Below, in pieces: positions 1 to 10,504 of a stretch of DNA of 64,000 nucleotides. The notes beneath the pieces were generated by a model that was given only the letters and a program-made list of their open reading frames with translations, ran no database searches and was not told the DNA's origin. The stretch is taken from contig CP075494.1 of assembly GCA_021613535.1 (NCBI GenBank), positions 3,038,001 through 3,102,000 of the forward strand, given 5' to 3'. Origin of the DNA: Adineta vaga (taxonomy: Eukaryota; Rotifera). The translations under genes and the position numbers were made by a program. How positions within the stretch are numbered: position 1 is the first letter of the stretch; each line of letters starts with the position of its first letter.

Positions 1-451
1 AACGTGGAACATTCATATGTAATGAACGATGATCCACATTAGATCTTGTAGTTTTTGTTGATATTTTAATCGGATTCATTTGGTTTTGAAATTCTTTATG
101 AGTCTACTCAAATAATAAGGAAATTCTAATTGAAAGGAAAATTTCATACCATATCACCAAATTGATTTATTCCTAATCGATAACTATATTTCCCTAAATC
201 AGCTTGAAAATTATGTTCATTAATTGTAATTAAATTAATTTCCCAAATATTTCGTCTATTTAAATACGAAAAAAAGTGTAAACTACAAAACAATTTTTTT
301 TTATTCACCGAATTATTTCTTCTTCTATGGAAACGTATTGTTTTTCATAAGTGTATTTATATAAATTCCATTCATTGTCAAGATATTCATTTAATATTAA
401 CGCACCATAAACATGAATGAATAGAAAACAAAGGATAATAATAGTTTTCAT
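1..451 (-). CDS. Cathepsin L-like cysteine peptidase (C1A), N-terminal part, cut by window edge
   Basis: Three exons on the minus strand: 451-309, 255-150 and 103 to the window edge, joined by introns of 53 and 46 bases with GT-AG ends and consistent phase. The first ATG opens a signal peptide (MKTIIILCFLFIHVYG). The I29 inhibitor propeptide follows, with the conserved spacing of tryptophan and charged residues (EWNLYKYTYEK) and a full ERFNIN-type helix: RRNIWEINL, then INEHN, then the LGINQFGDM turn typical of cathepsin L zymogens. The catalytic Cys, His and Asn lie outside the window, so activity cannot be judged. Cathepsin L enzymes are lysosomal or secreted digestive endopeptidases that self-activate by removing this propeptide. 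No lesion is seen. The exon structure was rebuilt by eye from splice signals and the family pattern. Confidence 0.85.
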
Positions 452-481
452 TTTAATAAATACTGTTTAGATACTTAGTTA

Positions 482-489
482 TTTATATA
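482..489 (-). promoter_or_regulatory. Candidate TATA box of the cathepsin-like gene
   Basis: TATATAAA reads on the minus strand about 31 bases before the ATG at 451. That spacing would give a very short leader. AT-rich spacers produce such strings by chance, so this is a candidate only. Confidence 0.3.
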
Positions 490-1220
490 TGATTTATCAT
501 GTGTTTTTTCACCATCATCATCATTATATGCATCGCAAAGATAACATGAAAATGATGATATTACTCAAGGACAAAAGACGAAGGAAAGAAATATTTTGAA
601 AGATGCAGAAAACGATGACGAATCTTTCTATGGTATATTCAGTCTAATTGACAGATTCCTCGATGGTTTTATATGGAAAAGAGTGGTGTCACATATTCTG
701 CAGATCGGGGATGCACCCTCATTCGTATGTAATAACAGAACGTTGTCTTTTCAGCTTCTGCTCGTTGTCGAGCACTTCCAGTAATGGCAAACAAAGCAGA
801 ATAAGAAGTATCTGTTAATTTCTCGATTAACTTCCCCCCTCCCTCTATTTCATGAATAATTGTGACAATCATACAAAATAGTGAGATCTGTACTGAGACC
901 GAAAATTCCTCTTTTATCACAATGATTGAAAAGTTTTTATAATGGAAAACTGACCGCGAATTTGAATTGAATCGTATCAAAACAATCATTACGATCGATT
1001 GAAATTATTTTTATAATACATTTGACTATCTGCTGTTAGTTCCGACGATTAATTCTATTCAATCTTTAGGGGGTTGTCTTCCGCATCCTCATCTTTCACA
1101 CTCTTCTTTCTGCAGATAAACATTGGACTATCATACAAAAAACAAAAAAGGGCTGCTTGTTATCAATTGTATTAAATAACAATCATTTTCAAACAATTAT
1201 ATGAGAAGAAGCATCGTATT
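490..1220. other. Spacer without a recognised gene
   Basis: I see no supportable gene here. A 62-codon open frame at 596-784 has no family pattern. A C-rich patch at 1080-1105 (CCGCATCCTCATC) resembles one arm of the dispersed hairpin family described under the repeats. Confidence 0.5.
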
Positions 1221-2837
1221 CTAGTCTGATTCTGTATGTCGTAAGCTGTCATCATTGATAGATGCTTGTTTAATAAATTGTACTATACCACTATTACCAA
1301 ATTGCATCCATCCCCAACCGGATTTGGTTTGTAACATTTCTTCACGTACACGTTGTCGAAATTGTTTTGCCTCTTTAATATTTAACCATAGATTTGGTAA
1401 GAATGATAGAATTTTTTCTATAATTAAATCACATAATTGTCGTTGTACTTGTACAGTATTATCTGCATTCAATACTTGTAAACCTATTTCATTTAATACC
1501 TCATATATCTGCTCATAATAACCAAAACATAGATTTGAACTGTCCAATGGAATTGGATATTGTAGATCAACAATAAAAAAGTTTAAAAATGTACGACGAC
1601 AATTTTTGTTAGATAAATTATGCATCTGACGAAATCGATGTGGAGTACAATTTTCAAAAACAATTCCACAGCCAGTATAAACATTTGTTTCATGGCAAGT
1701 ACTTGGTGATGCTTCTTCTGAACGAAATTTAAGTGCACCACCTTGCAAATTACTATCGACATGTAAATAATAAACTCCACCGGCAACAATATTTTCAGTT
1801 TGACCTTCAGTATGCCATCGACCAGAATATTTCATACCTAGATTTACAAGAAAAATAAATAGATAACGAAGCAAAATTTTTATTCTTACCTGGTTTTATA
1901 TTATAACTTTGTACTTTAACGATAACTTGCAATTCAATTTGATCATTTTCATCTAATCCTAAACATTTAATCTCGCGAAACATAGGTAACATCTTCGAAA
2001 AGACCGTGGCAACGTCATTATAAATTCCATTTCGATTTTCTAAATGACAAATTGGTGAAACGATATTAACTTCATTTGTTTTATTGTTAATAAGAAATTT
2101 GCTTGGAACCCATTGATATGTATTTCGAAGTAATAGATTATCTTGTTCAGCATTGAAAAATGGACGATATGATAATAAATCAGGATCAACAATATCTTCA
2201 ACTGGAGAAGGAGAAGGATGATGATCCTGTCGTTCATTATTCAACTGATCAAATACATCAAGTAATCGTTGTCGACATAGATCATTATCTAACAATTTCT
2301 CATTAATCCATACTGGATATCGACAAATAATATCGATTCCATCCATTGGGTCATGTTCATGCCAGTCACCACTAATACGATAATGTGATTGTCGACTTAG
2401 TTCCTCGAAAAATCTTGTGCTCTCCATATCTGAACATAGTTTAATAATCCAATATGGTTGTAATTGAATCCATCTGCATACCCAACAGGTTCTTTCTTGT
2501 TTTACTGTATCGAACCATTCACGACGATTAATCCAATCTTCGTCCATGACATGTTCCTTGTAACGAGCTTTAATACCATATTTTTCATCTTCATTATATT
2601 CAACAATATGAATTATAGATGGTTCACAAATCTGAAGAAGTTGCGTCCAATCTCCTACACCATAATCTATATTTGATGGATTTATTAATTGAACTGATCG
2701 ACCAACAAATGAACGCAATGTTTCTGGAGAAATATCTAAATAAATAAGAACATTCAGATGCTTTTGTGTTGGATTTTATACTACTCACCTTTCACAGTCC
2801 ATTGTAGATTATTGATGGAATCTGTTGTTGTCATCAT
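1221..2837 (-). CDS. DUF4246 family protein
   Basis: Three exons: 2837-2789, 2735-1890 and 1837-1221, joined by introns of 53 and 52 bases, giving 503 residues. The start is the first of two adjacent ATGs. The C-terminal half matches the DUF4246 pattern: WVPSKFLINN, then a run ending LQVIVKVQSYNIKPG, then GRWHTEG around residues 304-310, IVAGGVYY, and CTPHRFRQMHN near 362-372. The mid-protein VEDIVDPDLLSYRP is also typical. The paired W-H-x-E (H307, E309) and later H365-R366 look like metal and co-substrate ligands of a double-stranded beta-helix oxygenase. That is inference, because the family has no settled reaction known to me. DUF4246 is best known from fungi, so acquisition by transfer is possible, but the gene is intron-bearing and compositionally like its neighbours. 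The frame is intact. Confidence 0.85.
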
Positions 2838-3524
2838 ATTGAATGTCAATGTGAAAACGATTTCTACGGAGAAAATTGTATTTTTATAGTATCACATGAT
2901 CATTATTATTTCAACCATTTGATGAAATTTTCTTGTTATTATTTCTTTCATCACACAGAATGAGTAAGAATGTGGTCGAATATAGATGGCATAATTATTA
3001 ACGATGAGAGCAAAATCTTTCTCATAAATATTGATTTATTTTGCAATAGAATAATTATATGAAAAAGATGAATATTATAGTTCAAAAGTAATTTCTCTGA
3101 AATTTATATACATGGATATATTTTATATACGAAAGTGTGTTTTGTCAATATATGTAGAGGTTTTCTTACATAGAAAAGACCTAAAAAAGTTTTCAAAGTT
3201 GGAAGGTGTTTATTAATAGAGGTTTTACAGTATTCGAACGTTTTGTCCATTGATTGGATTTAGAAACATGTACTTTTGTAAGAAATTTCAACAGTAAAAC
3301 ATCGAAATTATTAACTCGATATATACAATCGATGAATAAACACTCTTCAAAAAAAAATTGCGTTTATCCTTGACAGTATGAATCAGAAAACTGTGATTGT
3401 TTCGATAATAGGATTTTATTGTTCGTTTCTTTTCAAGTACTCGTTAGTCAATCGATACATATATATATTATTTTGCATTTCAAATGTAAAAATAATTTCT
3501 CTTTATATCACACGATTGCTCGCA
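2838..3524. other. Spacer
   Basis: AT-rich spacer between divergently oriented genes. No coding pattern seen. The 3378-3584 open frame lacks family features and overlaps the promoter region of the next gene. Confidence 0.45.
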
Positions 3525-3532
3525 TATATAAG
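3525..3532 (+). promoter_or_regulatory. TATA box candidate for the cysteine-knot precursor
   Basis: TATATAAG lies 65 bases upstream of the ATG at 3597. A poly(A) signal AATAAA follows the stop at 3948, so the unit looks like a complete short transcript. Confidence 0.45.
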
Positions 3533-3596
3533 AAGAGTATCAGAAGAAACAGTTATTCATTATTTCGTTATACAATTGCATTAGAAGAAAAAAAAG

Positions 3597-3914
3597 ATGC
3601 ATGGAAATCAAATATTATGTTACACTTCTCTTCTATTAACCATCATGATAATATATTCTTATGGACGAATTATAGACGAAGATTCGGAAGATATTAGTTT
3701 AGAAAACGACAAGACAAATTCTCTTTCAAAATTGTTGGATGGATTGATTAGTAAACGTGGCTGTAGCGTGGGTTCATGTAGTAGTGATAGTGATTGTTGT
3801 TCTGGTTCTTGTAGACGTCGTTATTCATTTAATTCTTTTCGAACTTTGGGTTATTGTGATCGTCGAATGTATTTTGCTCACAGTTGGCGTACCCATGATC
3901 GTTATGGCAAATAA
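3597..3914 (+). CDS. Small secreted cysteine-knot (knottin-like) prepropeptide
   Basis: A single-exon 105-residue protein. The N-terminus has a hydrophobic core (SLLLTIMIIYSYG) that reads as a signal peptide. An acidic spacer of about 30 residues ends in a dibasic Lys53-Arg54 site. The mature part carries six cysteines (56, 61, 67, 68, 72, 87) in the spacing C-x4-C-x5-CC-x3-C-x14-C, the inhibitor cystine knot pattern. The protein ends ...DRYGK, which resembles a C-terminal amidation signal. Known families with this architecture include secreted defence peptides, hormones and venom-type channel ligands. Nothing here decides between these, so no function is assigned. TATA-like and poly(A) signals frame the ORF. 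No homologue was recognised by name. Confidence 0.6.
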   Translation: MHGNQILCYTSLLLTIMIIYSYGRIIDEDSEDISLENDKTNSLSKLLDGLISKRGCSVGSCSSDSDCCSGSCRRRYSFNSFRTLGYCDRRMYFAHSWRTHDRYGK

Positions 3915-4110
3915 ACTATTCATCATTATGACCGATTCCTTTTTTTTAATAAAGAAAAAAATTTCAAATTTTGATTATTCTATATATGTATTTGTATAGT
4001 GCACCCTCTGTATTTTAACGTTCTTTTACAATATTTTGAGGTCGTCATACTTCTGCTATGGCGATGACTATAAGACATTCGTAAGAAAAGAAATCTTTTT
4101 ATTTATTGTT

Positions 4111-5172
4111 ATGAAATCAATGCAAGAGCAATCGACTATAGGTACTAAAAATTCTTGTGTCATAATAACATGTCTATTATTTGACGAATTTAGTTTGCAA
4201 TGCTAAAGAAGATTGTACAGAATCATTTGTACTTATCGATGGTATACGTTGGGTACCTGACTGGGGTTTAAAAAGTCTCCAATTTGCTCTTTCATATCAA
4301 GCTAGGCCAGATGATCTATTCATTGTTACTTATCCCAGAACTGGTACGACATGGATGCAAAATATTGTCTACAATATTCTGACTAATGGACAAGCTTTTA
4401 ATGAAAATAGAAATCATTTTTTCGAACAAAATCCACATTTAGAAATCGATGGCGCCACAGGTTTAGAAATTATGCAACGACCATGTGCAATCAAAACTCA
4501 TCTACCAATCGATCGAGTACCATATCATCCATTAGCCAAATATATATGTGTAATAAGAAATCCAAAGGATGTATGTGTATCTTATTATATTTTTTATAAT
4601 ACATGGGGTGATGTACCAAAACTTGAATTCGATGAATTCTTCAAGTATTTTATTGAAGGACGTCTACCGTTTAATGATTATTTTGAAGTACTTCGTGCCG
4701 CTTGGCAGCGGCGGAATACTAACAATGTTTTACTTGTATCTTACGAAGAAATGCAAACTGATTTCACATCCATTATAACCAAAGTTTGCAAAGAATCTTC
4801 CGAAAAGTATCTTCATTTATGATTTTTCTCATTTAGGTTGCTCATTTTCTCAATGTGACATTGACTGATGAATTATTGCAACAAATAATGCAATACTCAT
4901 CATTTGATTATATGAAAGATAAATATGATGCAGAACGACGATTGTTTGAAGCATCAATTATCGATAGTATAGAAGATAGTGAACTAGCAGCACGACGACG
5001 TGAAATATTTCAAGCTGAATCACAGATAAAAGTCGTACGCAAAGGAGAAATAAATGACTGGAAATCTTTTATGACATCAGAGCAAAGTCAACAAATTCAT
5101 CAACGATTTTTAGAGATATGTAAAGAATGTGAAGGATTGGAAAACTATTGGTCTAAATGGAACATCTTTTAA
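4111..5172 (+). CDS. Cytosolic sulfotransferase (SULT family)
   Basis: Three exons: 4111-4141, 4194-4783 and 4837-5172, with introns of 52 and 53 bases, giving 318 residues. The ATG at 4111 splices into the long exon in frame. Without that exon the reading frame has no ATG start. It transfers sulfate from PAPS to small hydroxyl or amine substrates in the cytosol. The 5'-phosphosulfate loop YPRTGTTW is at residues 57-64, the catalytic histidine is in KTH (His113), the 3'-phosphate motif IRNPKDVCVSYY starts at 131, and the C-terminal RKGEINDWK starts near 275. The last replaces the usual Gly of the RKGxxGDWK motif with Asn. Length is normal for the family. There is no signal peptide or membrane segment. 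The frame is intact. Confidence 0.9.
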
Positions 5173-5805
5173 TATCATCTATTAATTTATCAAGATTTTC
5201 ATTTAAGATAGAGAGAGTATTGATATTGATATTGATATCTCTATTCAGTTAGTTGACTATGTGAAATACATGAAAAGAAATTAGTGAACTGCATGACTAT
5301 CTAAATGTTGAATAGGCTCCAATAATCGAATACGTGTTTCATAAACAATCATATCGCATAGAATTTCGATTCAAGAATATTGATCCTATGTCTTGATATA
5401 AGTTCAAATTCCATGTGACCAAAAGTTGAAAAAAAACATCCAACATGAACTTCCTGTACGAGTTTTTTGTGATATAACCCGAGGTTTGTTTGGAACTATT
5501 GAAGCGGTCTTGTTGCTGAGATTTTCCATCGCCATCGTCACGCGATCATTTTATTCGATTATCTCATATTGTATCTTTTAAACAGGTGATTGAAACTCGG
5601 ATAGTGATCGTCAAGTTCATCAAACATACCCACATTCTCATTCTCTATAAATATACTGCGAGTAAACAATGACAATATTTTATTAAACTTTAACACTGAA
5701 AAAGCAACTGTCTTCAATGCATGGATGAAAATAAATAGACAGAGAATAACCAGTGTTCAAATTCACATGAACAACTTATATTAATAGAATAAAAGCATTG
5801 GTCAT
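5173..5805. other. Spacer between convergent genes
   Basis: No gene recognised. A short GATATT repeat (ATTGATATTGATATTGATATC) is at 5219-5240. The stretch at 5460-5560 is slightly richer in GC but has no long open frame. Confidence 0.45.
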
Positions 5806-6791
5806 CTATATTACGATTTGAATCGGTCCTTTTCTGGTGTGAAGTTCACGCAAACCAGCGCCTGTACCTTGTAAAGGTATGATACGATTCTCTTTTAAAG
5901 GTATATGCAAAATTGTTCTCACTTGATCACGAAAAGTAGTCGATGAAATGAAATAAACAAAAAACGAGAAAGCATGAGGGAAATAATATATAGTGTTGAC
6001 TATTTGAAAAATTGCATCTTCAATAGCCTTTCGATAGCTATCTTTAACTGTGTACGTTGTGATAGCCGAATATATACTTTGTAAACCATATGGAACTGAT
6101 CCGATGACAATAAAAACTGTTTGAAGAAGAATCATCGATACCAGATGACGTTGAGCTCGTTGACGAGCATTTGCACCTTGAAGCCTGCTCACATTACGGT
6201 ATGTCAATGCACCAACAATGATCAAGAAAAAGATTGGAGCCATGGATAACAAAACCGGAACAGTAAAGTATTGAATATATCCTCTCAAATAAGGATTAAT
6301 TATATTATTACAAATCAGACCTCCACTTCCATTGGGAATCTGCTGTGCTAATATTATTATGGTAAATGATGCGCGAAACAAGAAATAAGAATAATAATTG
6401 TTGTACATCGAGCATTGGTCAAATTACTCAATCGACGCAGTTTTTCTCTCTGAGAAGTTGAGAAAAATTGATTAATTGACGCGTAACACGTGAATGAAAC
6501 CGTAAGAAGCACAAGTACATGAGCAAAATATAAGCGGCCTCGACACCAATCCATACTCATAGTCGTCCAATCAATCAAAAATCCTGTGGTGATCACTCTT
6601 GAGAGCAAGCCTATCGATAAATATAATAAACTAACACATGAAGTACAAAGTAGTATGTAAGCAGTCGGATGTTGAAGATCAGTTTTGCAGAAGACGATTA
6701 TATTTGATACATTTCCGAATACACCAAAGATCAGAAGTAGTATTCCGACGTAAATATTGAATTGAACAAGGCCGGTTTTTAAATCTACCAT
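5806..6791 (-). pseudogene. Rhodopsin-like GPCR, frameshifted in TM4
   Basis: Read from the ATG at 6791, the first 144 codons give TM1 (GVFGNVSNIIVF), TM2, TM3 ending ASINQFFST in place of the DRY-type motif, and the start of TM4. The frame then hits TAA at 6357. The rest of TM4, the extracellular loop cysteine (GGLIC), TM5-TM7 and the tail continue in another frame from about 6360 to 5806. Restoring continuity needs one missing base near 6358-6363. No intron explains it, since any splice there would delete TM4. The receptor style matches the other peptide-type receptors of the window. Either this is a recent pseudogene or the base was lost in assembly. Confidence 0.75.
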
Positions 6792-7346
6792 TGTACCAGG
6801 ATTGTTGGTTACGCTGTTATGTCTTTATTTGGTGATGCGTTCAAACAAATCTAGAATGAAAATTCTATGCTATTCTTTTCCGGTGGATAAGCACAACACA
6901 CATGTTGTTAATTCTAAGTTTTCAAAAAATATTTATCAAGAAAACAATGAAGTGTATTATTTTTTGAAAATCAATAATGTGTACATCCTCTCTCAATACG
7001 TCATAGGAGAAAGTAAATAGAACTAGATTACCTTTTTCTTTGAACCATTCTCTAAAGAAAATTATATGAAAAAAAAACGAATCGTTTCGTAATAGTCGAT
7101 TTTGTTTTGCGTCTTGTCGGTAGGTGAGTAAGAAGAGAGGATACACCATCACATATACAGCAATATAGATCAAAATGAAAACAACTTTTAGCAATAGAAG
7201 TCACAGGGGAAAAAATGTGGAGAAATGTTTTCTTCCATTAATCTTTTATGCCTAATATTTATTTTCTACTACTATTCCTTGTTAGAATATGGCTGATAAT
7301 GAGAAAGAACTATGATTGATACTGACTTTTATGCGAAGTCAATTAA
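6792..7346. other. Spacer with one exon-like open frame
   Basis: Minus-strand codons at 6922-7194 encode a hydrophobic segment (FILIYIAVYVMVYPLFLL) followed by a charged run, and could be an exon remnant of a membrane protein. There is no ATG start and no partner exon was found. Otherwise AT-rich spacer. Confidence 0.25.
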
Positions 7347-7995
7347 TTATTTTGAGGTATTGAAAAGTAATGTCGAAGGTATCTTATTCTCTTATTGAAA
7401 CCTCGTGAAATTTTCATTTCTTTATATAAAATCGTAGAGAAAATGAAGCTCTAAGTTTCTCTGCTATCTGATTACTCTTCAAGTGGTATTATAATAAAAG
7501 AGTTTTGCTAAAATTTAATTATTGGTTGAGACACAAAATAAGTAGCTATACTTTGTTTTTCAATTTCCCTTCATCACTTAATAAGTTGTGTTAAAGAACA
7601 AATTATGCCAAGAAACAGCGTGGAAATCTCTATAATTTATAAATGACAGTTTATTTTCTATAGGAAACAAATAAAAACAAATCGTTCATTAGTAAAGAAG
7701 AACTGGATTTTGAAAGGCAAGGAAAAGTTTTCATACAGCGTTTTGTTTTTATGTAAATTATAAAGATGTTTACCTGTTTCTTGTAGCATAATTTGTTTTC
7801 TTAATACAACTTATTAAGTGATGGGAAATTGAAATACAAAGTATTGCTACTTCTTTTGTTTCTCAACAAATAATCAAGTTTTATCAAAATTCTTTGATTA
7901 TAATACCATTTGAAGAGTAATCAGATAGCAAAGAAAAACAGACCTTCATTTGCACTAAGAAAATACGATATCTTCGACATTAATTTCGAATACTC
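7347..7995. repeat. Large imperfect inverted repeat (foldback element)
   Basis: Arm one (about 7347-7650) and arm two (about 7735-7995) are reverse complements with scattered mismatches. Examples are GCTATCTGATTACTCTTCAA near 7463 against TTTGAAGAGTAATCAGATAGC near 7911, and AATGTCGAAG near 7370 against CTTCGACATT near 7973. Arm one carries about 45 extra bases near its outer end. The central unpaired part is about 80-90 bases. No coding potential. It resembles a foldback or MITE-type element. I could not identify clean target-site duplications. Confidence 0.7.
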
Positions 7996-8229
7996 TTAAG
8001 TGCATTAAAATATTCGTTTATGGGTTGAAAGTTTTCATAAATATATATCCTCAAATTATCGTTTAAAACAAAATTTTTTCTAAACCTTCTTAGCTTTTTA
8101 ATGATAAACAAAACTTCGATGATATAAAAGAACGTATTGCATTGTAAGAGTGTGTTTGACTGTGACAGTTAAGAGTACAGTCTCATCCATACCCTCACCC
8201 TCATAGATTTTTGTTATTGTAATTTCATC

Positions 8230-8688
8230 ATGAAATCTTCTCTTACAACAATTTCACTATCATTTTATGGTCAAAATTCCGAGAATAAGCAGAACAAATT
8301 GTTATCATCAATTTTATCACTTAAAGAGTCTTCGTCAATTGAAACTCTCAATTGATTCTAATTCGTACAAGGATCTCCAATGGCCTATAGAGTGTTGAAT
8401 AGAAAATTTGACACTAAATATTAGGACTACATAAGAAAACGTCTACTTTATTCTTTGTCATTCACCTTATCTTCGAAGATTATAGTTCTGAACTATGTCT
8501 CTATGAACAAAGTCGATGGACAGATTATGACACAATTTAATTATTTAACATTGCTTTCAAAATTATATCCGAGAGGTACTCTAACCATGAGCGAATATGA
8601 ATCAATTCTTCTAATGTTTCCTAATTTGAAATCTGATAGATCTACATCAATTTCTGATAATAACACCGATTACTTTGGTCATATTTGA
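8230..8688 (+). pseudogene. Relic of an F-box/LRR-like gene
   Basis: Codons from 8230 read LTTISLSFYGQNSENKQNKL, then SSILSLK. A one-base frame change then gives SLRQLKLSIDSNSYKDLQW and PIE, then a stop. The leucine periodicity resembles the LRR part of F-box-like proteins. Further along, IENLTLN and a 77-codon frame at 8455-8688 could be more of the same gene. At least one frameshift and two stops interrupt it. The family call is a judgement from pattern only. Confidence 0.3.
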
Positions 8689-8996
8689 TTGTATACATTA
8701 CCAATTCTTCGAGATGAATTTGGTTATTTTAATCACGAACCTCAAGTCTCTCACACAAGCAATGACAATCGAATAAATTAATTTTAAATATGAATCAATT
8801 GTAATTATTCTGAGAGAATGATGTTAATAACACGTAGTGATATTGCATTGAAATTACCTCATTATATATCAAAGAACTTGATATTGATATCTCGCATCAC
8901 TCTACTATAGTTCGCTTTGTATATTCCCTATACTTTCATGACGATCATGATTTCTTTGTACTGTATATTTTATCAATGATAAAGTTTTTTGATATA

Positions 8997-9998
8997 TTAG
9001 AGTTCATTGTGCTCGTTCGTTTTCTGAGAATCAATGCCTTTCACAGGTACGCATCGATAATAAGTTGAACCATTCGATGGAATTTTCTCAGGATCAATAT
9101 ATGTATATGTAGAATGAGAAGCACAAAAATCATGTCGTGAATGATATTTTGAGTGAAGAAATGCTTGAATATCACCAGATTTTGGTACCAATCGATGAGA
9201 TGCATAACGTAAAAGAGCATATTCTCGATTGGGTTCGAGATTAGATACAATAAGTGTCCCTTGCATGAGAACAGGAGGAGCACCCGTGGATAGATTCGGT
9301 TCATCCGATAAATTAACTTTTAATTGAACTGGTAATGTAACATGCTGTTCATCTTTAATTCCCAAAATAGCATAACCATAATTAATATCTCGAGGAATAC
9401 AACCACCGCCACTTGTTTTACACTTACAGGTGTTTCTCGTTTTGATCATATCATCAATACTCAATTTTCGTTCAATAAGTTTCAAATCGAATAGATTGTA
9501 AAATAAAAGAATATCGTTGGGATCATAAGATTGATGAGATGGATTATATTCAATACCAATGGCTGGCATAATATGATCATAATCATCATCTTTTTCATCA
9601 TAATCGAGAAAAACAGTAATAATACATGGATGTCCTTCAATAAGATGGTTTTTTAACCATAAACAATGATTTTTATACTGTGGTTTATCTTTATGTTCGA
9701 ATGGCCAACGTTCAAAATCGAAATGAAGTCTTGTCAAAGTAGCTTCATCGTTTCCATCATCGGTAATCAAATATTCACCTTGATTAATCGAACGAACCAA
9801 TTGTTGAGAAATCCAACAACCGTAGTAAAGACCTATGAACGATGAATAAATCGAGAGGAGAAGATTTACATAAAAAGAAAACAATGATTATTTACCAATT
9901 GATTGAATTGATGTTTCTCCACAATAACCGTGTCCATTTTCCCATTGTTTTCTTGGTGCAATATCAAGTATTTGACGTTTTTTGTTGTCTGTTTCCAT
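8997..9998 (-). CDS. C39-like cysteine peptidase-type protein
   Basis: Two exons, 9998-9896 and 9832-8997, with a 63-base intron, give 312 residues. The first exon supplies METDNKKRQILDIAPRKQWE and the catalytic-type segment GHGYCGETSIQSIG with Cys26. A histidine in YDHIMPAIGIEY (His121) and an Asn-Asp in PNDILLFYN (140-141) complete a papain-like Cys-His-Asn/Asp arrangement of the C39-like fold. The C-terminal 130 residues (after KCKTSGGGCIP) are mainly beta and resemble an accessory domain I do not recognise. There is no signal peptide, so a cytosolic place is likely. C39-like proteins cleave peptides in bacterial export systems, and the eukaryotic relatives are uncharacterised. The frame is intact. 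Function is inferred from motif order only. Confidence 0.65.
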
Positions 9999-10393
9999 CT
10001 ATATTGCTAATTATTAACAATCTTACGAAATATTTATCTAAACATATCAAGAAGAATGTTTTTACTTCAACATGAGTTTAGAGTCAAGGTGAAGTTTTTA
10101 AAATAGACGAAATATTCGTTAACATATATTTGTGAACGAAGCAAGTCAAGTGTAAAAACAAGGAGAAAAAAGTATAGAACTATAACTATAATAAATGAAT
10201 CAATCGATGAATAACCAATGAAAATAAACAATCAAATTTGAAAAATGGAGAACCTTTTCACATCAAAATAATACTTAACTAAATACAATCACCGAAATTC
10301 TTTTTAACTTCACGTATTTAATAATAAGTGTTATCACTAATTAAATAGATGTCGTCACTGATCAATAAATTTCATTTCCTATACATATATCTT
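9999..10393. other. Spacer
   Basis: AT-rich, no coding pattern on either strand. Confidence 0.5.
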
Positions 10394-10438
10394 GAGGGTG
10401 TGAGTATGGATGTAGAATCAGTTAAATTTCACACCCTC
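10394..10438. repeat. G-rich dispersed hairpin, copy 1
   Basis: GAGGGTGTGA at 10394-10403 pairs perfectly with TCACACCCTC at 10429-10438 around a 25-base loop. It lies 66 bases beyond the stop of the following minus-strand receptor gene. Member of the family with consensus arm CATCTTGAGGGTGTGGGTG. Confidence 0.75.
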
Positions 10439-10504
10439 ATCAATTCAGATACTGCAAAAGATATGTTTTATTTTTTATTTCAAGCAAAAAATCTGATTGT
10501 ATAA

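Noticed and set aside
6922-7194. Minus-strand 90-codon hydrophobic open frame as a gene
   Set aside because: No ATG, no partner exon, no recognisable family. Kept only as an exon-like oddity in the spacer note.
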